Origin: JAWLFI01 sp964626595
Lineage (GTDB): Bacteria > Bacteroidota > Bacteroidia > Chitinophagales > Saprospiraceae
NCBI GenBank assembly: GCA_964626595.1
Contig: CAZVFU010000062.1
Coordinates: 1 to 13,302 of the forward strand
Direction: 5' to 3'
DNA length: 13,302 nt
The notes below the pieces were generated by a model. It was not told the DNA's origin, made no database searches, and was given only the letters and a program-made list of their open reading frames with translations. Within the stretch, counting starts at the first letter, position 1. Each line of letters opens with the position of its first letter. The translations under genes were made by a program, and so were the position numbers. Of the stretch, positions 7,501 through 13,302 are shown in pieces.

Positions 7501-7812
7501 ATGAATCGACTTCAAGTCTTAAATTCGAAAGTTGCTTGCAAAAAAATGAGATTTGTCGCCGGGGACCAGACTTTTGATAGAGCTGAATCATCTCAGAAGA
7601 ATCATTCTATTTTTCTTGTTACATCCCAAAAGGTCACCCATCCACTCAGGCTGAATTTGATGCAAAAGCGGGGTGTAGCATTCATTTCCAACACAACAAT
7701 AGGTCTTGGACTCCGCGGTTTAATGTTCCATCTTCCACGAATTTTTAATCGCCGGTTTCAGTTGATGTTTAACTTATTATTTAACAACAGATTTAAACAC
7801 CAGCGGTCATAA
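7501..7812 (+). CDS. Small, highly basic hypothetical protein
   Basis: 103 residues from the ATG at 7501, two bases after the preceding stop. An in-frame ATG at 7480 would overlap the upstream gene by 19 bases. The frame is open, fills the gap exactly and ends four bases before the UpxY gene, which is operon-like spacing. I counted about 18 Lys/Arg against 3 Asp/Glu, so the product should be strongly basic. A central segment (FLVTSQKVTHPLRLNL, then GVAFISNTTIGLGLRGLMF, about 38-76) looks like folded protein; the end (IFNRRFQLMFNLLF) could be amphipathic. There is no signal peptide and I recognise no family. It may bind nucleic acid given its charge and neighbours, but that is speculation. It could also be a chance open frame in an untranslated spacer. 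Confidence 0.45.
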   Translation: MNRLQVLNSKVACKKMRFVAGDQTFDRAESSQKNHSIFLVTSQKVTHPLRLNLMQKRGVAFISNTTIGLGLRGLMFHLPRIFNRRFQLMFNLLFNNRFKHQRS

Positions 7813-7816
7813 TTTT

Positions 7817-8338
7817 ATGTTGTCAACAATGAGGAAGAAGGATATTGAGCAGGTTTGGCTTGCTGTTCGCGTTTTTCCGAGAAGGGAAAAGCACGTAGTG
7901 AAGTTGATTCAAAAAATGGGTATCGAAAGCTGGATTCCCATGCAGGAGAAGATACGGCGGTATAAGAGAAAGGTTCGAAAAGTGCAGCTGCCTTTGATAA
8001 CGCAATATGTATTTGTTCATACGGAAGTTCAAAATGTAGGCAAAATCTTGTCTGTGAGTGGAGTTATAGACCTGGTAAGACCCTCGGGTGAAATTTGTCC
8101 CATTCCAGAGGAAGAGATTGTATTGATGAAACGAGTAGTTGGTGAGGCATCTGTTGTTGAGTTCGAGTCGGGGCAGTGGGAAAAGGGCGACGAGGTCGAG
8201 ATCGTTTCTGGCCAATTGACAGGTCTGAGAGGCAGACTAGAAGAATGGCGGGGAAAGAAGCGTTTGGGAATTGCTATGAATCAATTTCAACACACTATGA
8301 TTATAGAAGTTCCGTTGAAGGCGTTGAGGAAAGTGTGA
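7817..8338 (+). CDS. UpxY-type NusG-like transcription antiterminator
   Basis: 173 residues. Residues about 12-105 form an NGN domain with the usual paralogue signature: WLAVRVFPRREKHVVKLI, GIESWIPMQEKIRR, then PLITQYVFVHTEV and a PIPEEEI segment. Residues about 122-148 are a KOW motif (KGDEVEIVSGQLTGLRGRLEE). Specialised NusG paralogues of this type (UpxY in Bacteroides, RfaH/LoaP elsewhere) ride on RNA polymerase and let it pass early terminators in long capsule or exopolysaccharide operons. In Bacteroides they are usually encoded at the head of the operon they control, which matches the rfbB-rfbA genes 198 bases downstream. A second ATG at 7829 is a possible start. Target specificity cannot be read from sequence. 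Confidence 0.87.
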   Translation: MLSTMRKKDIEQVWLAVRVFPRREKHVVKLIQKMGIESWIPMQEKIRRYKRKVRKVQLPLITQYVFVHTEVQNVGKILSVSGVIDLVRPSGEICPIPEEEIVLMKRVVGEASVVEFESGQWEKGDEVEIVSGQLTGLRGRLEEWRGKKRLGIAMNQFQHTMIIEVPLKALRKV

Positions 8339-8378
8339 GATGAGGGTCATTTTCGAATTTACTTGCCATTGTCGTGCG

Positions 8379-8432
8379 ACACATGGTCGGCGAAGCCGTG
8401 TCCGGAGAAAAGAATTTTTTAGTCGCTTTTTT
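8379..8432 (+). terminator. Possible leader terminator/attenuator ahead of rfbB
   Basis: In the 198-base leader between the UpxY gene and rfbB, GACAC (8379-8383) can pair with GTGTC (8398-8402), with an inner CGGC-GAA-GCCG stem and a bulge on the 5' side. Two T-rich tracts follow (8415-8420 and 8427-8432). The spacing from stem to T-tract is longer than in a classic intrinsic terminator, so the call is weak. The location is where an antitermination target would be expected. Confidence 0.3.
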
Positions 8433-8536
8433 GAGTGAAAATTCGTTATTTTGAATCAGAATTGAGGATTAAATCGTCTCTACTGCACATTTTTACTTTT
8501 CGGGGTGTGAAAGATAATAATATATAGAATAGACAT

Positions 8537-9589
8537 ATGAATATTTTAATTACCGGAGGTGCCGGTTTCATTGGCTCTCATGTGGTACGTACTTTTGTAA
8601 AACAGCTTCCGGGGGACCAGATTATAAACTTAGACGCCTTGACCTATGCAGGCAATCTAGAGAATATAGCTGATATTGAGGGAGCGTCGAATTACACCTT
8701 TGAGAAACAAGACATTCAGGATCTTCAAGCAATGCGGGGCGTCTTTGAGCGTTTTAAAATTGATGCAGTTATTCATTTAGCTGCCGAATCGCATGTAGAC
8801 CGTTCGATCAGCGATCCGCTGATTTTTGTCAAAACCAATGTTTTGGGAACGGCGAACCTGTTGCAAGTGGCTAAGGAATATTGGGGTGATGATTTTTCAG
8901 GAAAACGGTTTTACCATGTTTCTACTGATGAAGTATACGGCAGCTTGGGCGATACCGGCTTTTTTCTAGAAGATACGCCCTACGACCCGAAAAGCCCTTA
9001 CTCGGCATCTAAAGCCAGTTCAGACCATTTTGTCCGTGCGTGGGCTCATACCTACAAATTCCCGGCCGTCATTTCGAATTGCTCCAACAACTATGGACCC
9101 TTTCAGTTCCCCGAGAAGCTGATCCCCTTATTTATTCGAAACATTTTGCGTGAAAAGCCTTTACCTGTTTACGGTTCAGGAAATAATGTCAGAGATTGGT
9201 TGTATGTCAAGGACCACGCGACAGCAATCCTTCGGGTTTTTCAGCAAGGACGGATAGGTGAAACCTATAATATAGGAGGTCATAACGAGTGGAAAAATAT
9301 TGATTTAGTTCATTTACTCTGCCAACTGATGGATCAAAAACTGGGAAGACCCGATGGAGCATCAGCCAAACTCATAGAGTTTGTTACGGATCGAGCAGGG
9401 CATGATCATCGGTATGCAATTGATGCTTCGAAGATTGAACGAGAATTGGATTGGCGCCCTTCGGTAACCTTCGAAGAAGGTTTGTCGAAAACCATAGATT
9501 GGTATTTGTCACATGCCGATTGGTTGGACTCGGTTACATCCGGAGCGTATCAAGATTATTACGAGAAGCAATATGGTCAGTCATCATAA
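8537..9589 (+). CDS. rfbB: dTDP-glucose 4,6-dehydratase
   Basis: 350 residues, normal for RmlB/RfbB. It is an extended short-chain dehydrogenase: NAD-binding GGAGFIGSH (7-15), the substrate-loop sequence LDALTYAGNLENI typical of RmlB (32-44), HLAAESHVDRSI (80-91), the catalytic T130-D131-E132 of STDEVYG, and the YxxxK pair Y155/K159 in SPYSASKAS. SNNYGPFQFPEKLIPL and GSGNNVRDWLYVKDH complete the family signature. It converts dTDP-glucose to dTDP-4-keto-6-deoxyglucose in the cytoplasm, the branch point for L-rhamnose and other deoxy sugars. It is the first gene of the operon, 14 bases ahead of rfbA. The epimerase and reductase for rhamnose (rfbC, rfbD) are not in the window, so the final sugar is open. 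Confidence 0.97.
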   Translation: MNILITGGAGFIGSHVVRTFVKQLPGDQIINLDALTYAGNLENIADIEGASNYTFEKQDIQDLQAMRGVFERFKIDAVIHLAAESHVDRSISDPLIFVKTNVLGTANLLQVAKEYWGDDFSGKRFYHVSTDEVYGSLGDTGFFLEDTPYDPKSPYSASKASSDHFVRAWAHTYKFPAVISNCSNNYGPFQFPEKLIPLFIRNILREKPLPVYGSGNNVRDWLYVKDHATAILRVFQQGRIGETYNIGGHNEWKNIDLVHLLCQLMDQKLGRPDGASAKLIEFVTDRAGHDHRYAIDASKIERELDWRPSVTFEEGLSKTIDWYLSHADWLDSVTSGAYQDYYEKQYGQSS

Positions 9590-9603
9590 CACAACCTAAA
9601 GGA

Positions 9604-10482
9604 ATGAAAGGAATTATTTTAGCGGGCGGATCCGGAACGCGATTGTATCCACTGACGAAAGCGGTATCAAAGCAGTTAATGCCTATTTATGATAAACCGA
9701 TGATTTATTACCCGCTTTCTCTATTGATGTTAGCGGGCATAAAAGAAATATTAATTATTACCACACCGAAAGACCAGGCCGCTTTCCAGAGCCTATTGGG
9801 CGATGGGCGGCAATTAGGGTGTCAATTTGAGTATGCCATTCAGCCCGAACCCAAAGGATTGGCTCAGGCCTTTACTATTGGAAAAGATTTTATTGGAAAT
9901 GATAGTGTGGCATTGATTTTAGGAGATAATATTTTCTATGGTGCCGGCTTGTCCAGCTTTATGGAAGATAATGCAAGGATAAACTCCGGGGCGCGTGTCT
10001 TTGCTTACCGTGTGCACGATCCTCAGCGATACGGAGTTGTGGAGTTTGATCAGCAACAACGTGTGCTTTCTTTGGAGGAAAAGCCCCAAAACCCCAAGTC
10101 GAGTTATGCGGTTCCCGGTTTGTATTTTTACGATAATAAGGTGGTCAATATTGCAAATGAAATCAAGCCATCGGCCCGTGGAGAGTACGAAATTACTGAT
10201 GTTAATAAGGTATACCTCGAACGCGGCGAGTTGACTGTAGGAATTATGCAGAGAGGTACGGCATGGTTAGATACCGGAACTTTTGAAAGCTTAAATGATG
10301 CATCTGAGTTTGTCCGCGTCATCGAAAAACGACAAAGTTTAAAGGTAGGGTGCATTGAGGAAGTCGCTTATCGGAAAAACTTTATCAGTGCAGAGCAACT
10401 CGAAAAGTTGGCGGAGCCCCTTCGAAAAAGCGGCTATGGCAAATACTTATTACAAATTCTCGATTCGGAAAAAAACAAGTAG
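9604..10482 (+). CDS. rfbA: Glucose-1-phosphate thymidylyltransferase
   Basis: 292 residues, the usual RmlA length. The start is the ATG at 9604, giving the canonical MKGIILAGGSGTRLYPLT N-terminus with an AAAGGA stretch just upstream. Longer reading from 9451 is spurious because it runs through the end of rfbB. Nucleotide-binding GGSGTRLYP (8-16) leads to KQLMPIYDKPMIYYPLS, then Mg-binding D108 in LGDNIFYG, the EEKP motif (158-161), GLYFYD and D223 in AWLDTGT. It forms dTDP-glucose from glucose-1-phosphate and dTTP in the cytoplasm, feeding RfbB. The RmlA family is feedback-inhibited by dTDP-rhamnose in well-studied bacteria. The gene lies between rfbB and the WlbA-like gene with short gaps (14 and 4 bases). 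Confidence 0.97.
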   Translation: MKGIILAGGSGTRLYPLTKAVSKQLMPIYDKPMIYYPLSLLMLAGIKEILIITTPKDQAAFQSLLGDGRQLGCQFEYAIQPEPKGLAQAFTIGKDFIGNDSVALILGDNIFYGAGLSSFMEDNARINSGARVFAYRVHDPQRYGVVEFDQQQRVLSLEEKPQNPKSSYAVPGLYFYDNKVVNIANEIKPSARGEYEITDVNKVYLERGELTVGIMQRGTAWLDTGTFESLNDASEFVRVIEKRQSLKVGCIEEVAYRKNFISAEQLEKLAEPLRKSGYGKYLLQILDSEKNK

Positions 10483-10486
10483 ATAC

Positions 10487-11452
10487 ATGCAAAAAAAGTT
10501 TGGATTAATTGGCGCTGCCGGCTATGTAGCCCCTCGCCATATGAAGGCGATACGCGATACGGGCAATAAGCTGCTGGCCGCTCTAGACCCGAATGATTCG
10601 GTCGGAGTGATTGACAGCTATTTTCCGCAGGCGGACTTTTTTACGGAGTTTGAGCGATTTGACCGTCATGTCGACAAATTGAGTCGAAATGGGCAGGGAT
10701 TAGACTATATCTCCGTTTGTTCACCAAATTATTTGCACGATGCACATATTCGATTTGGCCTCCGGCAAGGCGCGGATGTCATATGCGAGAAACCCATTGT
10801 GATGAATCCCTGGAATGTTGAAGCTCTGGAAGAAATGGAGGCGGAAACGGGTCACCATATCTACAACATTCTTCAATTGCGATTGCATCCCGCAGTTATT
10901 GAACTCAAAGAAAAAATCAAAAACAGAGATTCTGATCGCAAGGTAGACATTGATTTGACCTACATCACAAGTCGCGGAAACTGGTATTACTCAAGTTGGA
11001 AAGGTCAGGATGCGAAGTCGGGCGGAATTGCAACTAATATTGGTGTTCACTTTTACGACATGTTACAATGGATTTTTGGTGAGGTTCAGGAAAACCAAGT
11101 TCATGTACATACCCATGATCGGGCCGCAGGCTATTTGGAATTAGAAGGCGCACGCGTTCGCTGGTTTTTAAGTATTAATGCTGAAACCCTTCCAGAGGAA
11201 GTCAAAGCCGCGGGCCAGCGCACGTTTCGATCGTTGACAATCGGAGAGGAGGAATTTGAATTTAGCGGCGGATTTACCGAGTTGCATACTCGATCATATG
11301 AGGAGATCCTGAATGGAAACGGATTTCGAATTTCAGCGGCGAAACCCGCCATTCAAATTGTACATGATATTCGAAATCAAAGTCCATTGGGATTAAAGGG
11401 AGAATATCACCCTTTTGCTGCTTTACCCCTTCAGCCACATCCATTTGAGTAA
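10487..11452 (+). CDS. Gfo/Idh/MocA oxidoreductase, WlbA/WbpB-like UDP-sugar 3-dehydrogenase
   Basis: 321 residues from the ATG at 10487 (MQKKFGLIGAAGYVAPRHM), four bases after rfbA; the frame is open upstream but that part lies inside rfbA. An N-terminal Rossmann motif, GLIGAAGYVAPRH (6-18), precedes ISVCSPNYLH (75-84) and the family-defining EKP (101-103). The substrate side has LQLRLHP (129-135), SRGNWYYSSWKG (162-173) and GGIATNIGVHFYDML (179-193). These resemble WlbA/WbpB enzymes, which oxidise C3 of UDP-N-acetyl-glucosaminuronic acid on the way to UDP-2,3-diacetamido-uronic acids in O-antigens. Subfamily assignment is by remembered motifs. The partner aminotransferase and acetyltransferase are not in the window, so the end product is uncertain. 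The stop overlaps the putative TTG start of the next gene. Confidence 0.82.
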   Translation: MQKKFGLIGAAGYVAPRHMKAIRDTGNKLLAALDPNDSVGVIDSYFPQADFFTEFERFDRHVDKLSRNGQGLDYISVCSPNYLHDAHIRFGLRQGADVICEKPIVMNPWNVEALEEMEAETGHHIYNILQLRLHPAVIELKEKIKNRDSDRKVDIDLTYITSRGNWYYSSWKGQDAKSGGIATNIGVHFYDMLQWIFGEVQENQVHVHTHDRAAGYLELEGARVRWFLSINAETLPEEVKAAGQRTFRSLTIGEEEFEFSGGFTELHTRSYEEILNGNGFRISAAKPAIQIVHDIRNQSPLGLKGEYHPFAALPLQPHPFE

Positions 11453-11699
11453 GCCCGAGCCTTCACCAGAACGCGAATCGCATTTGCGCAGTTTCCTGAA
11501 AGGAGTCAGTTGGAGGGTCGTGGGAACCTTAGATACCATGTTGATTTCTTATCTTATTACCGGGAACCTTACCTTTGCGGTATCTATTGGTGGAATCGAA
11601 GTGGTTACCAAGCTTATTTTATACTATTTTCACGAACGAATCTGGCAATGGTTACCCAGAGGTTCCGTTCGATCCATGGTCAAAAATCTTTTTAAATGA
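11445..11699 (+). CDS. DUF2061 small inner-membrane protein
   Basis: 84 residues if it starts at the TTG at 11445; another TTG at 11415 would add ten residues that look like an out-of-frame shadow of the upstream gene. There is no ATG before the conserved core, so a non-ATG start is required. The core reads SHLRSFLKGVSWRVVGTLDT, followed by two hydrophobic helices (about TMLISYLITGNLTFAVSIGG and EVVTKLILYYFHERIWQWL), matching DUF2061 (PF09834). Its function is unknown. From memory it often sits beside sulfate-activation genes in Bacteroidota, and here it overlaps cysC by four bases (ATGA), indicating translational coupling. A role linked to sulfate or PAPS use at the membrane is a guess from context. 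Confidence 0.75.
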   Translation: MSKPEPSPERESHLRSFLKGVSWRVVGTLDTMLISYLITGNLTFAVSIGGIEVVTKLILYYFHERIWQWLPRGSVRSMVKNLFK

Positions 11700-12304
11700 C
11701 TCCAGAGCATATTTTTCCCAATACAGATCAACTCGTATCCCGGCAGCAACGACAGCAAGCCTGGGGATTCCGATCGGCCGTTTTTTGGTTTACGGGGCTT
11801 TCGGGATCCGGAAAGAGCACGGTCGCCATGGGGGTAGAGCACGCTTTATTTGCCAAACAATTATGGCCAAAAATGCTGGATGGGGATAATATTCGAACCG
11901 GGATCAGTAATAATCTAGGCTTTGGGGAAGGAGACCGCGCTGAAAATATCCGTCGAATTGCGGAGATGTCAAAGATGTTTTGCGAAACCAATGTCATCGT
12001 GCTGGCGTGTTTTATTAGTCCGACCAGAGAGATTCGCGATCGCGCCCGGCAGATTATCGGCGAGGAAGATTTCTACGAAATATATGTACAAGCGCCCTTG
12101 GAGGTCTGTGAAGACCGCGATGTGAAAGGACTGTATAAAAAGGCACGGACTGGTGAAATATCGAACTTCACGGGTATAAGTGCTCCATATGAAGCTCCGA
12201 ACCACCCCGACTTGATCCTGGATACGGCAAAAGAGAGTCTGGAAGAAAGTCGAAAAAAGGCATTGTCCTTCATCGAAAATAAAGTTATCATCAAAGATCA
12301 GTAA
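11696..12304 (+). CDS. cysC: Adenylylsulfate (APS) kinase
   Basis: 202 residues, close to the usual stand-alone CysC. Walker A is FTGLSGSGKST (32-42), then MLDGDNIRTGISNNLGF (60-76), DRAENIRRIAEM (80-91), FISPTREIRD (106-115) with the serine that is phosphorylated in E. coli CysC, and the lid region CEDRDVKGLYKKARTGEISNFTGI...PYE (138-165). All key residues are present. The enzyme phosphorylates APS with ATP to give PAPS, the sulfate donor for assimilation and for sulfotransferases. The ATG overlaps the stop of the DUF2061 gene, and cysD follows after 35 bases. Placement inside a sugar-nucleotide operon points to PAPS supply for polysaccharide sulfation rather than only cysteine synthesis; this is inference. 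Confidence 0.95.
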   Translation: MTPEHIFPNTDQLVSRQQRQQAWGFRSAVFWFTGLSGSGKSTVAMGVEHALFAKQLWPKMLDGDNIRTGISNNLGFGEGDRAENIRRIAEMSKMFCETNVIVLACFISPTREIRDRARQIIGEEDFYEIYVQAPLEVCEDRDVKGLYKKARTGEISNFTGISAPYEAPNHPDLILDTAKESLEESRKKALSFIENKVIIKDQ

Positions 12305-12320
12305 ATTTAAGCTTGCTGAT

Positions 12321-12333
12321 CTGCAAATTGCAG
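12321..12333. repeat. Short palindrome between cysC and cysD
   Basis: CTGCAAATTGCAG has perfect 6-base arms (CTGCAA and TTGCAG) around a single A, in the 35-base gap ahead of the cysD ATG. The one-base spacing suits a protein-binding palindrome better than an RNA hairpin. It may be chance. Confidence 0.25.
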
Positions 12334-12339
12334 TATATT

Positions 12340-13242
12340 ATGAATTATCAATTGAGTCACTTAAAGGAATTAGAGGCAGAGTCAATTTTCGTCATGCGGG
12401 AAGTAGCCGCACAGTTTCAAAACCCGGTCATTTTATTTTCCGGAGGGAAAGACTCTATCCTGCTTACACATTTAGCAGCCAAAGCATTTCATCCTGCGCG
12501 CATCCCTTTTCCTTTGCTCCATATTGATACCGGACACAATTTTCCTGAAACCATAGCATTTCGGGATGAGCTCGCTCAACGCCTGGGCGCCAAATTAATA
12601 GTAGGGAGTGTACAAGAGGCTATAGACAAAGGTGAGCTTCAGGAAGAAAAGGGAGTCAATGCCAGCCGAAATGGCTTGCAGACCCATGTCTTGCTCGAAT
12701 CCATTGAAGGGGGGAACTTTGATGCGGCTCTGGGTGGAGGACGCCGAGACGAAGAAAAAGCTCGAGCTAAGGAGCGGTTTTTCTCACACCGAGATGACTT
12801 CGGACAGTGGGACCCCAAAAATCAGCGCCCGGAGCTTTGGAATCTTTTCAACGGAAGGAAAAACATAGGTGAGCATTTTCGGGTTTTCCCGATTTCAAAT
12901 TGGACAGAACTGGATGTTTGGCAGTATTTGGCCGCTGAAAAAGTACCCCTGCCTAATCTGTACTTTGCCCACGAACGACCGGTATTTGAACGAGATGGCA
13001 CTCTGCTGGCCGACACCGATTATATAGAGAAAAAGTCCAGTGAAAAGGTCGTTCGAAAGATGGTTCGATGTCGAACCATTGGCGATATGACATGTACCGG
13101 GGTAATCGAATCCTCTGCATCAGAGGTAGAGGATATCATAGAGGAGATCGCTACGACTCGAATTACCGAGCGGGGCGGTAGGTCAGACGATAAACGATCA
13201 GAGACTGCCATGGAAGACCGAAAGAAATTGGGATACTTCTAA
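12340..13242 (+). CDS. cysD: Sulfate adenylyltransferase small subunit CysD
   Basis: 300 residues from the ATG at 12340, matching the family length (about 302 in E. coli); the frame stays open to a TTG at 12313, which I reject. It is an N-type PP-loop ATP pyrophosphatase: SGGKDS (34-39), LLHIDTGHNFPET (59-71), then GGGRRDEEKARAKERFFSHRDDFGQWDP (132-159), LWNLFNGR and FRVFPISNWTELDVWQY (180-196). The C-terminus MEDRKKLGYF is also typical. CysD with the GTPase CysN forms ATP sulfurylase, making APS from ATP and sulfate. CysN normally follows directly, but here the sequence after the stop does not resemble CysN. The partner must lie elsewhere or further downstream if this subunit is active. Confidence 0.96.
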   Translation: MNYQLSHLKELEAESIFVMREVAAQFQNPVILFSGGKDSILLTHLAAKAFHPARIPFPLLHIDTGHNFPETIAFRDELAQRLGAKLIVGSVQEAIDKGELQEEKGVNASRNGLQTHVLLESIEGGNFDAALGGGRRDEEKARAKERFFSHRDDFGQWDPKNQRPELWNLFNGRKNIGEHFRVFPISNWTELDVWQYLAAEKVPLPNLYFAHERPVFERDGTLLADTDYIEKKSSEKVVRKMVRCRTIGDMTCTGVIESSASEVEDIIEEIATTRITERGGRSDDKRSETAMEDRKKLGYF

Positions 13243-13302
13243 TTGGGGGCATCATCTACCTTTAAGAGTAAAACCGTAAAAGGACTTCGCTGGGGCGTCA
13301 TT
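13243..13302 (+). CDS. Start of a probable Wzx-type polysaccharide flippase (truncated by window edge)
   Basis: From a TTG directly after the cysD stop, 20 codons are open to the right edge and read LGASSTFKSKTVKGLRWGVI. The KSKTVKGLRW pattern followed by a small/hydrophobic residue is a common N-terminus of oligosaccharide flippases of the polysaccharide transporter family, just before the first membrane helix. It does not resemble CysN, which would start with a GSVDDGKST P-loop region near residue 15-20. With so few residues the call rests on pattern memory and on the surrounding polysaccharide genes. Confidence 0.45.
   Translation, partial: MGASSTFKSKTVKGLRWGVI

Noticed and set aside
9451..9603. 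N-terminal extension of rfbA to 9451
   Set aside because: The extra 51 residues are an out-of-frame reading of the end of rfbB; MKGIILAGGSGTRLYPLT at 9604 is the canonical RmlA start.
10355..10486. N-terminal extension of the WlbA-like protein to 10355
   Set aside because: It lies within rfbA in another frame; MQKKFGLIGAAGYV at 10487 starts directly at the Rossmann fold.
11575..11889. Plus-strand open frame of 104 codons across the DUF2061/cysC junction
   Set aside because: It overlaps two well-supported genes in another frame and has no recognisable protein features.

Overview
The window looks like chromosomal DNA of a marine-type Bacteroidota, most likely a Saprospirales/Lewinella-like lineage. 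Supporting signs are a secreted Ig-like surface protein with the CDS...GCDS repeat typical of T9SS cargo, a Bacteroidota-type TAnnTTTG promoter box, a Bacteroidota-style YfhO protein, a UpxY-type NusG paralogue heading a polysaccharide locus, and weak Shine-Dalgarno signals. The phylum is fairly safe; the order is a guess.

Layout: (1) 1-1378, minus strand: N-terminal 459 codons of a large secreted protein that runs off the left edge. (2) 1379-1921: a divergent intergenic region with a GC-rich, highly structured block (1468-1818). The block is two inverted arms that share three boxes in the same order, i.e. a REP/BIME-like or MITE-like element. (3) 1922-5429, plus: a two-gene overlapping unit, a YfhO-family polytopic membrane protein and a family-2 glycosyltransferase. 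(4) 5434-6816, minus: an MgtE magnesium channel/transporter, convergent with the glycosyltransferase. (5) 6962-8338, plus: a regulatory cassette of a winged-helix/degenerate nucleotidyltransferase protein, a small very basic hypothetical protein and a UpxY/NusG-like antiterminator. (6) 8339-8536: an untranslated leader with a hairpin and T-tracts. (7) 8537-13302, plus: a tightly packed polysaccharide operon of rfbB, rfbA, a WlbA/WbpB-like sugar-nucleotide dehydrogenase, a DUF2061 small membrane protein, cysC, cysD, and the first 20 codons of what looks like a Wzx-type flippase, cut by the right edge.

How the genes work together: the right half is the start of an exopolysaccharide/capsule/O-antigen cluster. 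RfbA and RfbB make dTDP-4-keto-6-deoxyglucose. The WlbA-like enzyme would oxidise a UDP-GlcNAc-uronic acid at C3. CysD and CysC belong to sulfate activation (APS, then PAPS). A sulfated surface polysaccharide is therefore the most economical reading, but no sulfotransferase, CysN, RfbC or RfbD lies in the window. The regulatory cassette upstream, with the structured leader, fits control by processive antitermination. No tRNA, rRNA, CRISPR array, transposase or integrase was seen.
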